From: Alloalcanivorax gelatiniphagus
Lineage (GTDB): Bacteria > Pseudomonadota > Gammaproteobacteria > Pseudomonadales > Alcanivoracaceae
Length of the DNA stretch: 64,000 bases
Direction of reading: 5' to 3'
Assembly (NCBI RefSeq): GCF_005938655.1
Contig: NZ_VCQT01000046.1
Coordinates: 186,001-250,000 of the forward strand
Positions 9,347 through 19,013 of this stretch are shown here, in pieces. The translations under genes were made by a program, and so were the position numbers. Numbering within the stretch: the first letter of the stretch is position 1; the number at the start of each line of letters is the position of its first letter. The notes beneath the pieces are model-generated. The model was not told where the DNA came from and did not search any database. It saw only the letters and a program-made list of their open reading frames with translations.

Positions 9347-9437
9347 GTAGGAGCGACTTGTAGGAGCGACTTGTAGGAGCGACTTGTAGGAGCGACTTGT
9401 AGGAGCGACTTGTAGGAGCGACTTGTAGGAGCGACTT
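9347..9437. repeat. seven tandem copies of a 13-bp REP half
   Basis: Seven exact head-to-tail copies of GTAGGAGCGACTT (9347-9437). The last copy continues into a complete REP-like palindrome. The array lies about 30 bp upstream of the rnpB 5' end. There are no spacers, so this is not CRISPR. Confidence 0.95.
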
Positions 9438-9489
9438 CAGTCGCGATAAACCATCGCGCGAACCTGATCGCGACTGAAGTCGCTCCTAC
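9425..9489. repeat. REP-like palindrome pair
   Basis: Unit GTAGGAGCGACTTCAGTCGC plus GAT at 9425-9447 and its inverted copy at 9467-9489, separated by 19 bp. Each unit is itself palindromic around GCGACTTCAGTCGC. It belongs to the same family as nine further loci in this window. Confidence 0.9.
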
Positions 9490-9518
9490 ACATACCCGTG
9501 CGGCCCCGCGATCATGGA

Positions 9519-10343
9519 TCACAAGGTTTCCAGGTAGGTGTAAAGCGCCTGCCGCTTGAGGCCGGTGTGGGCGGCGAGAATGCGCGCCGCCCGGGACAGC
9601 GGCAGCTCCTCCAGCAACGCCCGGGCCAGGGCCCGGTCCCGCTCACCCAGCTCATCCCCCCGGGCCGCCGGGCCCAGCACCAGCACCAGTTCGCCACGAC
9701 GCTGGTCCTTGTCGCCGCGTACCCATTCGAGAATCTCCGCCACCGGGCCCCGGCGCACGGTCTCGAACCTTTTGGTCAGTTCCCGGCACAGGGTCAGTTC
9801 CCGCTCCGGGGCAACGCGGGGCGCCAGCGCCTCCAACAGCGACAGCACCCGGTGCGGGGCTTCATAGATAAGGGTGGTGACCTCACTGCCGGCCAGCCGC
9901 TCCAGGGCCCGTTCCCGGGCGGCGCCCTTGGCCGGCAGGAAACCCTCGAACAGGAAGCGGTCGCTGGGCTGGCCGGCCACCGCCAGCGCCGCCAGCAGCG
10001 CCGAGGCGCCGGGCACCGGCACCACTTTCACGCCGGCGTCCTGGCAGGCGCGCACCAGGCGATAGCCCGGGTCGCTGACCAGCGGCGTGCCGGCGTCGCT
10101 GATCAGCGCGCCCTGGTCGCCGTCCGCCAGCCGCTGGATCAGTTCCGGGGTGCGCTGGGCCTCGTTATGGTCGTGGTAACTGATCAACCGGGTGGCGACG
10201 CCGATATGCTCCAGCAGCGATTGGCTGTGGCGGGTGTCCTCGGCGGCGATCCAGTCCACCTGGTCCAGCACCGCCAGGGCGCGGCGGGTAATGTCGTCCA
10301 GGTGACCGATGGGAGTACTGACCACATACAGGGTGCCGCTCAT
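9519..10343 (-). CDS. rsmI: 16S rRNA (cytidine1402-2'-O)-methyltransferase
   Basis: Methylates the 2'-O of C1402 in 16S rRNA, the same nucleotide handled by RsmH. The 274-residue product starts MSGTLYVVSTPIGHLDDIT, the classic opening of this tetrapyrrole-methylase-fold family, and continues with AAEDTRHSQSLL and SDAGTPLVSDPGYRLV. Twenty upstream codons are excluded because the family start is clear. It is divergent from lpoA and stands alone, with the REP pair downstream. Confidence 0.97.
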   Translation of the reverse strand: MSGTLYVVSTPIGHLDDITRRALAVLDQVDWIAAEDTRHSQSLLEHIGVATRLISYHDHNEAQRTPELIQRLADGDQGALISDAGTPLVSDPGYRLVRACQDAGVKVVPVPGASALLAALAVAGQPSDRFLFEGFLPAKGAARERALERLAGSEVTTLIYEAPHRVLSLLEALAPRVAPERELTLCRELTKRFETVRRGPVAEILEWVRGDKDQRRGELVLVLGPAARGDELGERDRALARALLEELPLSRAARILAAHTGLKRQALYTYLETL

Positions 10344-10409
10344 GAAGAGGTTCCAGAGGTAGTGTAAAAGTTGGCGACTGTCAGGGTGATTCGAGCGCCG
10401 CAAAACGCC

Positions 10410-10415
10410 TACAAT
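10410..10415 (+). promoter_or_regulatory. -10 element probably serving lpoA
   Basis: TACAAT, 43 bp before the lpoA start in the divergent rsmI-lpoA gap. No good -35 is seen 16-18 bp upstream, so this is tentative. Confidence 0.35.
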
Positions 10416-10457
10416 ACCGGCTCCGTTCCCGTAGTCGCAAAGGGTTGCCCCACCGTC

Positions 10458-12299
10458 ATGGATTTTAGACCGGCCCGCCTGGCCGCGATGGCACTGATCG
10501 TGCTCGTCACCGGCTGTCAGTTACCCGCCCCTCAGGGCAACACTTCCGACCGGGACCGGGCCGCCCCCGCCCGGGAAGCCCCGCAACAGGTCAGCACCGC
10601 CAACCAGCGGCTGACGCAGTTGGCCGAACCGGTGCGCACCGACACCGCCCTGGCCTGGGCCCGCTATTACCTGATCAACGACCGCGCCGCCGACGCCGGT
10701 GAGCTGCTCGATCAGGTGGACGATGGCAATGCCCAGACCCAGGATCAGCGCTACCACTGGCTGCGCCTGCGCACCCAGGCCTGGCTGGCGGCCCAGCAAC
10801 CGCGCCGCGCCCTGGAGCTGCTCGACCAGCGCCAGGCCACGCTCAACGGCTTCGACGCCGCCCGCCAGGCACGCATGAAACTGCTGCGCGCCGACGCCCT
10901 GGCGCTGGACAACCAGTTGCTGGAAAGCCTGCGCCAGCGGGTGGCGGTGGACGCGCTGCTGGACAGCGACGATCAGCGCTACAACCGCAAGCTGATCTGG
11001 GAAGCCCTGATGAGCCTGCCGCTGGAAACCCTGGAAAGCCGCTCCGAGGAAGCCACCGGCGACCTGCGCGGCTGGATGGAACTGGCGCTGCTCTACCGCG
11101 ACCCCCAGGCCAACATCGATGCCCAGGTGCAACGGCTGAATGCCTGGCGTGAGACCTGGCAAAACCATCCCGCCGCCCGCCAGCTGCCGGAAATGGTCGG
11201 CGCCCTGCAGCAGGCGGCCCGGGAACGTCCCCAGCGGGTGGCCGTGCTGCTGCCGGAAAGCGGCCCCCTGGCCCCGGCGGCCGAGGCCATCCGCGATGGC
11301 ATGATGACCGCCTTCTACAGCGCCGAGCAGGCCGGCAACCCGACGCCGGACCTGCGCTTCTATGACGTCAGCGGCGCGGACATGGCCACCCTGTTGCAGC
11401 GTGCCGTGGACGACGGCGCCCAGTTGGTGATCGGCCCGCTGGACAAGGAAAAGGTGGCGGAGTTGGCCGCCCTGGGCACCCCGCCGGTGACCGTGCTGGC
11501 CCTCAACTACCTGGACCAGGGCAGCCGCCAGGCGCCGCTGTTCCAGTTCGGCCTGGCGCCGGAAGACGAGGCCCGGCAGATCGCCGAACAGGCCTGGCGG
11601 GAAGGCCACCGGCAGGCCGGCGTGCTATACCCGCACAGCGAGTGGGGCCACCGGGTGAGCGAAGCCTTTATCAGCGCCTGGCAGGATCAGGGCGGCCAGG
11701 TGGTGGTGGAAAGCACCTTCAATGACGACGACCTGGGCGACACCGTCAAGAATCTGATGGCCACCGTGCGCCGCCACGACGGCAGTGCCGGCCGGCGCAC
11801 CGAGTACCGTCCGGTGCGCGGCGACAACATGAGCTTCCTGTTCATGGTGGCCAGCCCCAATCAGGGCCGCCAATTGAAGCCGCTGCTGAATTTCCACTAC
11901 GCGCGCAATCTGCCGGTGTACGCCACCTCCTACATCTATGACGGCACCCCGGCACCGCGCCGCGACCAGGACCTGGACGGCGTGCGTTTCGTGGACATGC
12001 CCTGGGTTCTTTATCAGGATACCCGTTTGCACCATCTGGCCAGGGAAACCTGGCCGGACGGCCACGGCCGCTATAACCGCCTGTTCGCCATGGGCCTGGA
12101 CGCCTACCGTCTGCAGGCGCGGCTGTACCTGCTGCGCACGGTGACCGGCAGCGACCTGCCCGGGGTCACCGGCAATCTGCACCTGGACGGTGCCCGACTG
12201 GTGCGCCAGTCCGACTGGGCCGAGTTCCGGCGCGGCGAACCGGTGCCGCTGCCCCGCTTCGGCGGCGGCGCCGATCTGGACAACAACAGCTTCGACTGA
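10458..12299 (+). CDS. lpoA: penicillin-binding protein activator LpoA
   Basis: Outer-membrane lipoprotein that reaches through the periplasm to stimulate the transpeptidase PBP1A. The 613-residue form begins with a signal peptide ending in the lipobox LVTGC (Cys20). An N-terminal TPR-like helical part is followed by a C-terminal domain resembling periplasmic type-1 substrate-binding proteins (RVAVLLPESGPLAPAAEAIRDGM). The start is the ATG at 10458, because codons further upstream overlap the promoter region and lack a signal peptide. It heads the lpoA-yraN-diaA-dolP run. Confidence 0.94.
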   Translation: MDFRPARLAAMALIVLVTGCQLPAPQGNTSDRDRAAPAREAPQQVSTANQRLTQLAEPVRTDTALAWARYYLINDRAADAGELLDQVDDGNAQTQDQRYHWLRLRTQAWLAAQQPRRALELLDQRQATLNGFDAARQARMKLLRADALALDNQLLESLRQRVAVDALLDSDDQRYNRKLIWEALMSLPLETLESRSEEATGDLRGWMELALLYRDPQANIDAQVQRLNAWRETWQNHPAARQLPEMVGALQQAARERPQRVAVLLPESGPLAPAAEAIRDGMMTAFYSAEQAGNPTPDLRFYDVSGADMATLLQRAVDDGAQLVIGPLDKEKVAELAALGTPPVTVLALNYLDQGSRQAPLFQFGLAPEDEARQIAEQAWREGHRQAGVLYPHSEWGHRVSEAFISAWQDQGGQVVVESTFNDDDLGDTVKNLMATVRRHDGSAGRRTEYRPVRGDNMSFLFMVASPNQGRQLKPLLNFHYARNLPVYATSYIYDGTPAPRRDQDLDGVRFVDMPWVLYQDTRLHHLARETWPDGHGRYNRLFAMGLDAYRLQARLYLLRTVTGSDLPGVTGNLHLDGARLVRQSDWAEFRRGEPVPLPRFGGGADLDNNSFD

Positions 12300-12345
12300 A
12301 GGAACACCCGCATCGACCGACTCTTTCCAGGGAGGGAAAGACGCC

Positions 12346-12732
12346 ATGGAAGGCAACAACAAGGATTGGCGCAGGCAACGGGGCCTGCGCGCCGAGCGAC
12401 GTGTGCTGGACTGGCTGCGCGAGCGCGGCCTGACACCGCTGGTGGCCAACTACCGCTGCCGGCTGGGGGAAGTGGATCTGATCATGGAACATGGCGACAC
12501 GCTGGTGTTCGTGGAAGTGCGCTGGCGCGCCGGCCACGGTTACGGCGGCGCCCTGGCCTCCGTGGACACCCGCAAGCAGCGCCGCCTGGTGCGCGCCGCC
12601 CGCCATTACCTCGGACGCCACCCGCTGCAGGCCCGCCGGCCTTGCCGCTTCGACGTGGTGGGCCTGGAACCGGATGATCGGGGCATGGTCCGCTATGATT
12701 GGATACAGAACGCTTTTTACGGAGACGGATAA
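12346..12732 (+). CDS. yraN: YraN/UPF0102 family endonuclease-like protein
   Basis: Small 128-residue protein with a restriction-endonuclease-like core: Glu and Asp in RLGEVDLIM followed by FVEVRWR, the E-D-ExK-like pattern of the UPF0102 family. Its physiological role is unsettled. The start ATG at 12346 has GGAGGG nine bases upstream; the frame continues upstream into lpoA but without a site. It ends exactly where diaA begins. Confidence 0.93.
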   Translation: MEGNNKDWRRQRGLRAERRVLDWLRERGLTPLVANYRCRLGEVDLIMEHGDTLVFVEVRWRAGHGYGGALASVDTRKQRRLVRAARHYLGRHPLQARRPCRFDVVGLEPDDRGMVRYDWIQNAFYGDG

Positions 12733-13319
<587 letters not shown>

Positions 13320-13320
<1 letters not shown>

Positions 13321-13889
13321 TGCGTCACCTCGGCCTGATGGCCCTGCTGGCCACCCTGCTGCTGTCCGGCTGCGCCGCCCTGACCAAGAACATGTCCCAG
13401 GAGCCGGTGGACGCCGACCACGGCTCGCGCACCTTCGGCGCCTTTGTCGAGGACGGCAATATCGAGCGCAAGATCAAGATCAACCTGGCCCGCACCAGCG
13501 CCGATCTGGATGAAAGCCATATCGTGGTGGTGAGCTTCAACGGCAATGTGCTGCTGGCCGGTGAAGTGGCCAGCGACGACCTGCGCGTGCAGGCCGGCAA
13601 CATCGCCGAGCGGGTACGCCATGTGCGCCATGTGCACAACGAGCTGAAAGTGTCCGGCAAGACCGGCGCCCTGGCCCGCACCAACGACAGCTGGCTGACC
13701 ACCAAGGTCAAAAGCCGGCTGCTGACCCACAGCGAAACGCCGGGCTGGCGCACCAAGGTGGTGACGGTGAACGGCGTGGTCTACCTGATGGGCCTGCTGA
13801 GCCGCGCCGAGGCCGACGCGGTGGTGGCCCAGGTGCAGCAGGTGGGCGGCGTGCAGAAGATCGTCAAGATCATCGAATACATCAACTGA
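13320..13889 (+). CDS. dolP: outer-membrane lipoprotein DolP, dual BON domain
   Basis: Outer-membrane lipoprotein (formerly YraP) that supports envelope integrity and BAM function. Its 189 residues start with a signal peptide and lipobox LSGC, followed by two BON domains, the first around IERKIKINLARTSADL to HVHNELKV and the second around NDSWLTTKVKSRLL to QKIVKIIEYIN. The ATG at 13320 uses the last base of the diaA stop (TAATG). The gene ends the operon and converges on the enolase-family gene across a REP pair. Confidence 0.94.
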
Positions 13890-13898
13890 TCAAGGCTT

Positions 13899-13952
13899 AT
13901 CGCGGCTGAAGCCGCTCCTGCAAAACCACAGTAGGAGCGGCTTCAGCCGCGA
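13899..13952. repeat. REP-like inverted pair
   Basis: Two REP units in opposite orientation (13899-13921 and 13931-13952), nine bases apart, filling the gap between the convergent dolP and enolase-family genes. It could fold as one long hairpin and act as a two-way terminator. It also marks the left edge of the accessory block. Confidence 0.9.
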
Positions 13953-13957
13953 AAGGT

Positions 13958-15094
13958 CTATTGCCCGCCAGCCACCCGGTAATCCTCCAGGCCGGCCAGC
14001 CCGTCCAGGGGCCCGATGCCGGGCGCGTCCCCAAGGGTGGCGACACCCTCTTCCACCCGATTGAGCGCGGCGGCCAGGTCGGTGCGCAGCGGGTTGGGAT
14101 TGGAGTCCACTTCCAGGGCGCCCTCGCCGCCCACCGCCGCCAGCAGGTGGCCGGAGGCCAGCAGGCCGATGCCGCCGCCCAGATAATGGGGATAGTAGCG
14201 CAGCCCGGCGTCGTTGATGGCCCGGGCCAGCGGCAGGCCACGGCTGATACCCCCCCACTTGGCGGCGTCCGGCTGCAGGATCGACAGCGCGCCGCTGTCG
14301 ATGGCGTCGTGGAAGCGCTGCTCGCCCATCAGGTTCTCGCCGGCGGACACCGGAATGTCGGTGAGCCCGGCCAACGCCCGCCAGTCCGACCAGGGCGCGG
14401 TGCACAGCAACGGCTCCTCGATCCACTTCAGCCCCAGCGGGTTCAGGGCCGGTAACTGTTGCCGGGCCTGCTCCAGGGTCCAGCCCTGGTTCACGTCCAC
14501 CATCAGCGCCGCCGATTCTCCCAGGGTGTCACGCAACGCCGCCAGGTTGGCCAGGTCGCGCTCGGCGCCAAAGCCGATCTTGAGCTTGAAGCGGGTGTAG
14601 CCCCGCGCCGCCATTTGCCCGGCCAGCCGTTCCGGCGCGGTGGGATTCAGGCCACTGGCGTACACCGGAATGCGGTCGCTTTGTCCGCCCAGGTAACGCC
14701 ACAGCGGCTCACCGGCGCGGCGGGCGCACAGGTCCCAAAGCGCCAGGTCGATGCCGGACAAACACTGGGCGAACGGCCCGGGCTCCGCGCATTGCAGGGC
14801 CAGCACCCGGGTGCCCGCTTCCAGCGCCAGGAAGGCCGCCTCCGGCGAACTGAACTCCCGGCCCACCAATTGCGCGCGGAACACACTCTCCACCAGCCGG
14901 GCCCGGTGCTCCGCCCCCACCATGGGAAAGTTGCACCAGATTTCGCCCCAGCCCTGATGGCCGTCCTGGTCGGTCACCCGCACCACCACCATGGGCCGGT
15001 CCAGCATGGTGCCGAAGGAGGTTTCCACCGGCGTTTCCAGCGGGCAACGGTAAACGAAGGTATCGAGGGCGCGGACGGCGACCGGATGGTTCAT
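13958..15094 (-). CDS. enolase-superfamily enzyme, mandelate-racemase subgroup
   Basis: 378-residue barrel enzyme. The barrel shows the Lys-x-Lys base motif in FKLKIGFG, metal ligands Asp in MVDVNQGW, Glu in WIEEP and Glu in SAGENL, and a likely Asp/His dyad (LQPDAAKWGG and YYPHYLGGG). These residues place it with acid-sugar dehydratases and racemases that abstract a proton alpha to a carboxylate. The substrate cannot be read from sequence. It overlaps gntR by an ATGA junction, so regulator and enzyme are co-translated, and it faces the dehydrogenase/TRAP operon. Confidence 0.82.
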   Translation of the reverse strand: MNHPVAVRALDTFVYRCPLETPVETSFGTMLDRPMVVVRVTDQDGHQGWGEIWCNFPMVGAEHRARLVESVFRAQLVGREFSSPEAAFLALEAGTRVLALQCAEPGPFAQCLSGIDLALWDLCARRAGEPLWRYLGGQSDRIPVYASGLNPTAPERLAGQMAARGYTRFKLKIGFGAERDLANLAALRDTLGESAALMVDVNQGWTLEQARQQLPALNPLGLKWIEEPLLCTAPWSDWRALAGLTDIPVSAGENLMGEQRFHDAIDSGALSILQPDAAKWGGISRGLPLARAINDAGLRYYPHYLGGGIGLLASGHLLAAVGGEGALEVDSNPNPLRTDLAAALNRVEEGVATLGDAPGIGPLDGLAGLEDYRVAGGQ

Positions 15095-15831
15095 GCTTTC
15101 AGATCCATTTCCAAATGAATGTAATCGCCGCGATAGGTGGCTTCGGCCACATAGACGATGGTGTTGTCGGCGTCCACCAGTACCCGCCGCACATTGGCGA
15201 TCGGGTCGCCCAGCGGCATGTCCAGCAGACTCGCCACCTCCAGATCCGCCTTGGCGATGGTGATGCTCTGTTTGGCCTGCGCCACGGTCAGGTCCAGGGA
15301 CATCAGCACCGGCAAAATGATCTCGTTGCGAAAGCGTTTCTCCGCTTTCTTGAACACGCTCTTTTCCAGATAGATGGAGATCACGCAGTACTTCACGCCC
15401 TGGCGGGCATGCACCCGGCGCAGGTGGTGGTAGTGCGCCGCCGGCGTGCCGTCGGCCTCGGTGAGGCTGGGCGGGGTGCTGGAGTCGGAAATATTGGTGA
15501 CCACCGGAGTGTCGCCCCGGTAGGCCTCCACCAGTGCCTGGAGGGTGGTTTCCACCTTCACCGGGTGCGGGCCGGTGCCGGCCTGCAGCACCAGGGTGCC
15601 GACGCCGCGCTGCACCTTGATCAGCCCGGAGCGGGCCAGCAACTGCAGGGCCTGGCGCACCGTCACCCGGGACACCGAGAACTCCTTCATCAGCACCTCG
15701 ATGGGCGGCAGCATACTGCCCTCCGCCCACACGCCCCGGCCGATCCGGTAGCGGATAATGTCCGCCACCTGCACGTACAGCGGTATCGGGCTGGCGTTCA
15801 GCAACCCGCGGTCATCATTGTGATCAGCCAT
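15091..15831 (-). CDS. GntR-family regulator with UTRA ligand domain
   Basis: 246 residues. The N-terminal winged helix-turn-helix (IPLYVQVADIIRYRIGRGVW, then FSVSRVTVRQALQLL) is typical of GntR, and the remaining two thirds resemble the HutC/UTRA ligand-binding domain. I use the ATG at 15831; 17 upstream codons overlap the promoter. It is divergent from the GMC/ALDH/TRAP genes and coupled to the enolase-family gene, so it most likely controls both transcripts in response to the imported substrate or an intermediate. Confidence 0.9.
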   Translation of the reverse strand: MADHNDDRGLLNASPIPLYVQVADIIRYRIGRGVWAEGSMLPPIEVLMKEFSVSRVTVRQALQLLARSGLIKVQRGVGTLVLQAGTGPHPVKVETTLQALVEAYRGDTPVVTNISDSSTPPSLTEADGTPAAHYHHLRRVHARQGVKYCVISIYLEKSVFKKAEKRFRNEIILPVLMSLDLTVAQAKQSITIAKADLEVASLLDMPLGDPIANVRRVLVDADNTIVYVAEATYRGDYIHLEMDLKA

Positions 15832-15872
15832 CCATTCCCTTCCCTTTGCTTCCCGGCAAACGCTTGACAGGA

Positions 15873-15901
15873 AACCTAGCATGTGGAAACGTTCGCATCA
15901 A
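15873..15901 (-). promoter_or_regulatory. candidate promoter of gntR and the enolase-family gene
   Basis: Minus strand: -35 TTGATG at 15896-15901, 17-bp spacer, -10 TAGGTT at 15873-15878. It lies immediately beside the palindrome at 15907-15922, so a protein bound there would touch the -35 region. Confidence 0.4.
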
Positions 15902-15906
15902 CTGAT

Positions 15907-15922
15907 GTCCTAACATTAGGAC
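15907..15922. promoter_or_regulatory. candidate GntR operator
   Basis: Perfect palindrome GTCCTAACATTAGGAC in the 120-bp divergent gap between gntR and the GMC dehydrogenase gene. Two 7-bp arms with a 2-bp centre fit the size and GT...AC ends of GntR-family sites. It contains TAACAT, which could be the -10 of the plus-strand operon. Confidence 0.6.
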
Positions 15923-15952
15923 TTCATGACTTCTCACCGCAAGGAGTACACG

Positions 15953-17572
15953 GTGTCAGACCAACAATACGACTACATCGTGGTGGGCGCCGGTTCAGCC
16001 GGCTGCATCGTCGCGAACCGGCTGTCCGCGAACCGCGATCACAAGGTGCTGCTGCTTGAAGCGGGGGGCTGGGACCGCAATTTCTGGCTGCATTTTCCGG
16101 TGGGCTACTACCGCTCGATTTACGATACCCGGGTGTCCCGCCTGTTCGACACCGAGCCCTGTGAGGGCAGCGGCGGACGCAATATCGTCTGGCCCCGGGG
16201 CAAGGTGATCGGCGGCTCCAGCTCTATCAACGGGCTGATCTTTATTCGCGGCCAGCGCGAGGATTTCGACGGCTGGGCCGAACAGGGCGCCACCGGCTGG
16301 TCCTACGACGAGGTGCTGCCCTACTTCCGTCGGCTGGAGCGTTACACCGGCGCCGCCGACCCAAGTCGCGGCGACCGGGGCGAGCTGGAAGTCTCGGACA
16401 TGCGCACCAACAATCCGGCCTGCCAGGCCTGGCTGCGCGCCGCCGGGGAATACGGCCTGCCCTTCAACCCGGACATGAACAGCAGCGACAACCGGGGCGT
16501 GGGCCCCTATCAGCTGAGCCTCAAGGGCCGCTGGCGTTGCAGCGCCGCCAAGGCCTTCCTGACGCCGATCAAGGACCGCCCCAACCTGACCATCATCACC
16601 AATGCCCCGGCCAACCGGGTGGTGTTCGAGGGCAACCGGGCGGTGGCGGTGGAGTGGCGCCAGAACGGCCAGGTCCACCGGGCCGAGGCCCACCGGGAAG
16701 TGGTGCTGTGCGCCGGCGCCATCCAAACGCCCCAGCTGCTGCAGCTGTCCGGCGTGGGCCCCGCCGAGTTGCTGCAACGGCACGGCATCACGCCGGTCCA
16801 TGATGCGCCGGAGGTGGGCGCCAACCTGCAGGATCACTATCAGGTGCGGGCCATCTACCGGCTCAAGCGCAAGCTGTCCCTGAACACCGACATCCGCAAT
16901 CCCTTCAAGCTGGCCAGCATGGGCCTGGAATGGCTGCTGCGTGCCTCCGGTTCGCTGACCGTGGGCGCCGGCCAGGTGGGCGGCAGCGCCCGCACCCGCT
17001 ATGCCGAGGGCGACCGTCCGGATGTGCAGTTCAACGTAATGCCGCTGTCCGTGGACAAGCCGGGCACGCCCCTGCACCGCTACCCGGGCTTCACCGCCTC
17101 GGTGTGGCAGTGCCATCCCCGTTCCCGGGGGCAGGTGCGCATCGCCTCCGCCGACCCGGCGGCGGCGCCGACCATCGAGCCCCGTTATTTCTCCGACCCG
17201 CACGACCGCAAGGTAATCGTGGAGGGCATGAAAATTCTCCGCGACATCGCCCGCCAACCGGCGTTCCGCGACCTGTGGGATGTGGAGATGGAACCCGGAG
17301 AGCAAGTCGACGGCGACGAGGCTCTGTGGGAGTCCGCCCGCCAGCGCGGCGGCACCGTGTTCCATTGCGTGGGCACCTGCCGCATGGGCAGCGACGACGG
17401 CGCCGTGGTCGACCCGCGCCTGCGCGTGCGCGGCGTGCAGGGTCTGCGCGTGGTGGACGCCTCGGTGATGCCCCAGGTGACCTCCGCCAACACCAACGCG
17501 CCCTCGCTGATGATCGGCGAGAAAGGCGCTGCCCTGATTCTTGAAGACGCCAATCCGGAGTCCCAACCATGA
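15953..17572 (+). CDS. GMC-family FAD alcohol dehydrogenase (choline-dehydrogenase-like)
   Basis: FAD enzyme oxidising an alcohol to an aldehyde. Residues 12-17 form the dinucleotide loop GAGSAG. The GMC signature region PRGKVIGGSSSINGLIF is present, the active-site His lies in FHCVGTCRMG near 470, and the C-terminus carries VDASVMP and SANTNAPSLMIGEK. I choose the GTG at 15953, seven bases after AAGGAG, over an ATG nine codons upstream with no site; this gives 539 residues. The gene overlaps the aldehyde dehydrogenase by ATGA. The substrate is unknown; choline is not implied, since no betaine genes are adjacent. Confidence 0.88.
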   Translation: MSDQQYDYIVVGAGSAGCIVANRLSANRDHKVLLLEAGGWDRNFWLHFPVGYYRSIYDTRVSRLFDTEPCEGSGGRNIVWPRGKVIGGSSSINGLIFIRGQREDFDGWAEQGATGWSYDEVLPYFRRLERYTGAADPSRGDRGELEVSDMRTNNPACQAWLRAAGEYGLPFNPDMNSSDNRGVGPYQLSLKGRWRCSAAKAFLTPIKDRPNLTIITNAPANRVVFEGNRAVAVEWRQNGQVHRAEAHREVVLCAGAIQTPQLLQLSGVGPAELLQRHGITPVHDAPEVGANLQDHYQVRAIYRLKRKLSLNTDIRNPFKLASMGLEWLLRASGSLTVGAGQVGGSARTRYAEGDRPDVQFNVMPLSVDKPGTPLHRYPGFTASVWQCHPRSRGQVRIASADPAAAPTIEPRYFSDPHDRKVIVEGMKILRDIARQPAFRDLWDVEMEPGEQVDGDEALWESARQRGGTVFHCVGTCRMGSDDGAVVDPRLRVRGVQGLRVVDASVMPQVTSANTNAPSLMIGEKGAALILEDANPESQP

Positions 17573-18993
17573 AATTCGATTACCAAAATCATCTCGGAGG
17601 GGGCACGCCCTTCCATACCGTGAACCCGGCGCACCCCGATCAGGTGGTGGGCGGCTACGCGGAAGTGACCGCCCGGGAAACCGTGGACCAGGTGCTCGAC
17701 CAGGCCGCCCGCGCCCAGCGCGAATGGGCCCAGGTACCGCCGGTGGAACGGGGCGACCGGCTGTTGGCGTTCCTGGAAGAGGTGGTGGCGAACGTGGACC
17801 GGATCGCCGAGGCCATCACCCTGGAACAGGGCAAGCCGCTCAATGAGGCCCGCAATGAGACCCTCAAGGGCTGCGCCGAAGGCCGCTTCATGGCCGGCGA
17901 GGCGGCCCGCCAGCAACTGCAGACCAGCGCCGCCGCCCGCCCACGGGTGCGCAATCTGATCCTGCGCCGCCCGCGCGGCACCCTGCTGGCCATCTGCCCG
18001 TGGAACTTCCCGGCGATGACGCCGCTGCGCAAGCTGTGCCCGGCCATCGCCTTCGGCAACGCGCTGGTGATCAAGCCGTCCCAATTCACCCCGGCGGCGG
18101 CGTTCCTGCTGGCGGAAATCGCCGAGCGCCACTTTCCCGCCGGGCTGGTGCAGGTGCTGCCCTGCGGCGGCGCCTTCGCCAGCCAGCTCACCGCCGCCGG
18201 CCGCTTCGATGGCGTCAGCTTTACCGGCTCCGTGGCGGTGGGCCGCAAGGTCGGCCTGGCCGCCGCCGAGGGCCTGGTGCCGGCGCAACTGGAACTGGGT
18301 GGCAAGAACGGCGTGATCATCAATGACAGCGCCGACCTGGACGGCTGCCTGGACCAGGTGTTCGGCGCCGCCTTCCAGACCGGCGGCCAGCGTTGCACCA
18401 GCCTCAGCCGGGTGATCGTGCACCGCGATCTGCACCAGGCGGTGGTCCGGGGGCTCGCCGAGCGGGCCCGGGCCCTGCGTCCCGGCGATGGCCTGCAAGA
18501 CACCACCACCCTGGGCCCGCTGTGCAACGCCGCCCATTTCGACAGCGTCAAAACGCTCACCGCCCGTGCCGTGGAGGAAGGCGCCACCCTGGTCACCGGC
18601 GGCGAACCGGCCACGGTACCCGGCTGCGAGGGCGGCTATTTCTTCGCGCCCACGCTGCTCGACAACGCCGGCGTCTCCGACACCGCCAGCCGCCAGGAAA
18701 TCTTCGGCCCGGTGCTGTCGGTACTGCCCTACGACGACGCCGACCAGGCCCTGTCGATTCTCAACGACACCGAATACGGGCTCACCTCCAGCCTGTTCTC
18801 GGACTCCCATGCGCTGATCCAGCGCTTCCTGGACGAAAGCCGCAACGGAATGCTGCACGTGAACAACGGCACGGTGCCGGACGTGAACATGCCGTTCGGC
18901 GGCATGAAGCATTCCGGCCTGGGCGCCTACTCGGTGGGCGCTTCGGCGTCGACCTTCTACACCATCGAACAGGCCGCCTACCTGGCCTGGTAA
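17569..18993 (+). CDS. NAD(P)-dependent aldehyde dehydrogenase
   Basis: 474-residue ALDH-superfamily enzyme with PWNFP at 144-148, cofactor loop FTGSVAVG, general base Glu242 in LELGGKNG and catalytic Cys276 in TGGQRCTS. It resembles the succinate-semialdehyde type in general form, but specificity cannot be assigned. It is translationally coupled to the GMC dehydrogenase, so the two probably carry one substrate from alcohol through aldehyde to acid. The TRAP genes follow after 20 bp. Confidence 0.93.
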   Translation: MKFDYQNHLGGGTPFHTVNPAHPDQVVGGYAEVTARETVDQVLDQAARAQREWAQVPPVERGDRLLAFLEEVVANVDRIAEAITLEQGKPLNEARNETLKGCAEGRFMAGEAARQQLQTSAAARPRVRNLILRRPRGTLLAICPWNFPAMTPLRKLCPAIAFGNALVIKPSQFTPAAAFLLAEIAERHFPAGLVQVLPCGGAFASQLTAAGRFDGVSFTGSVAVGRKVGLAAAEGLVPAQLELGGKNGVIINDSADLDGCLDQVFGAAFQTGGQRCTSLSRVIVHRDLHQAVVRGLAERARALRPGDGLQDTTTLGPLCNAAHFDSVKTLTARAVEEGATLVTGGEPATVPGCEGGYFFAPTLLDNAGVSDTASRQEIFGPVLSVLPYDDADQALSILNDTEYGLTSSLFSDSHALIQRFLDESRNGMLHVNNGTVPDVNMPFGGMKHSGLGAYSVGASASTFYTIEQAAYLAW

Positions 18994-19013
18994 ATAACAA
19001 CAGGGTGATAATC

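Noticed and set aside
9347-9489. CRISPR array
   Set aside because: The 13-bp units are directly adjacent with no spacers, and they are half of a REP palindrome.
9256-9522. 88-codon minus-strand frame containing a repeated SRSYKSLLQVAPT peptide
   Set aside because: It is a translation of the 13-bp repeat array and part of rnpB.
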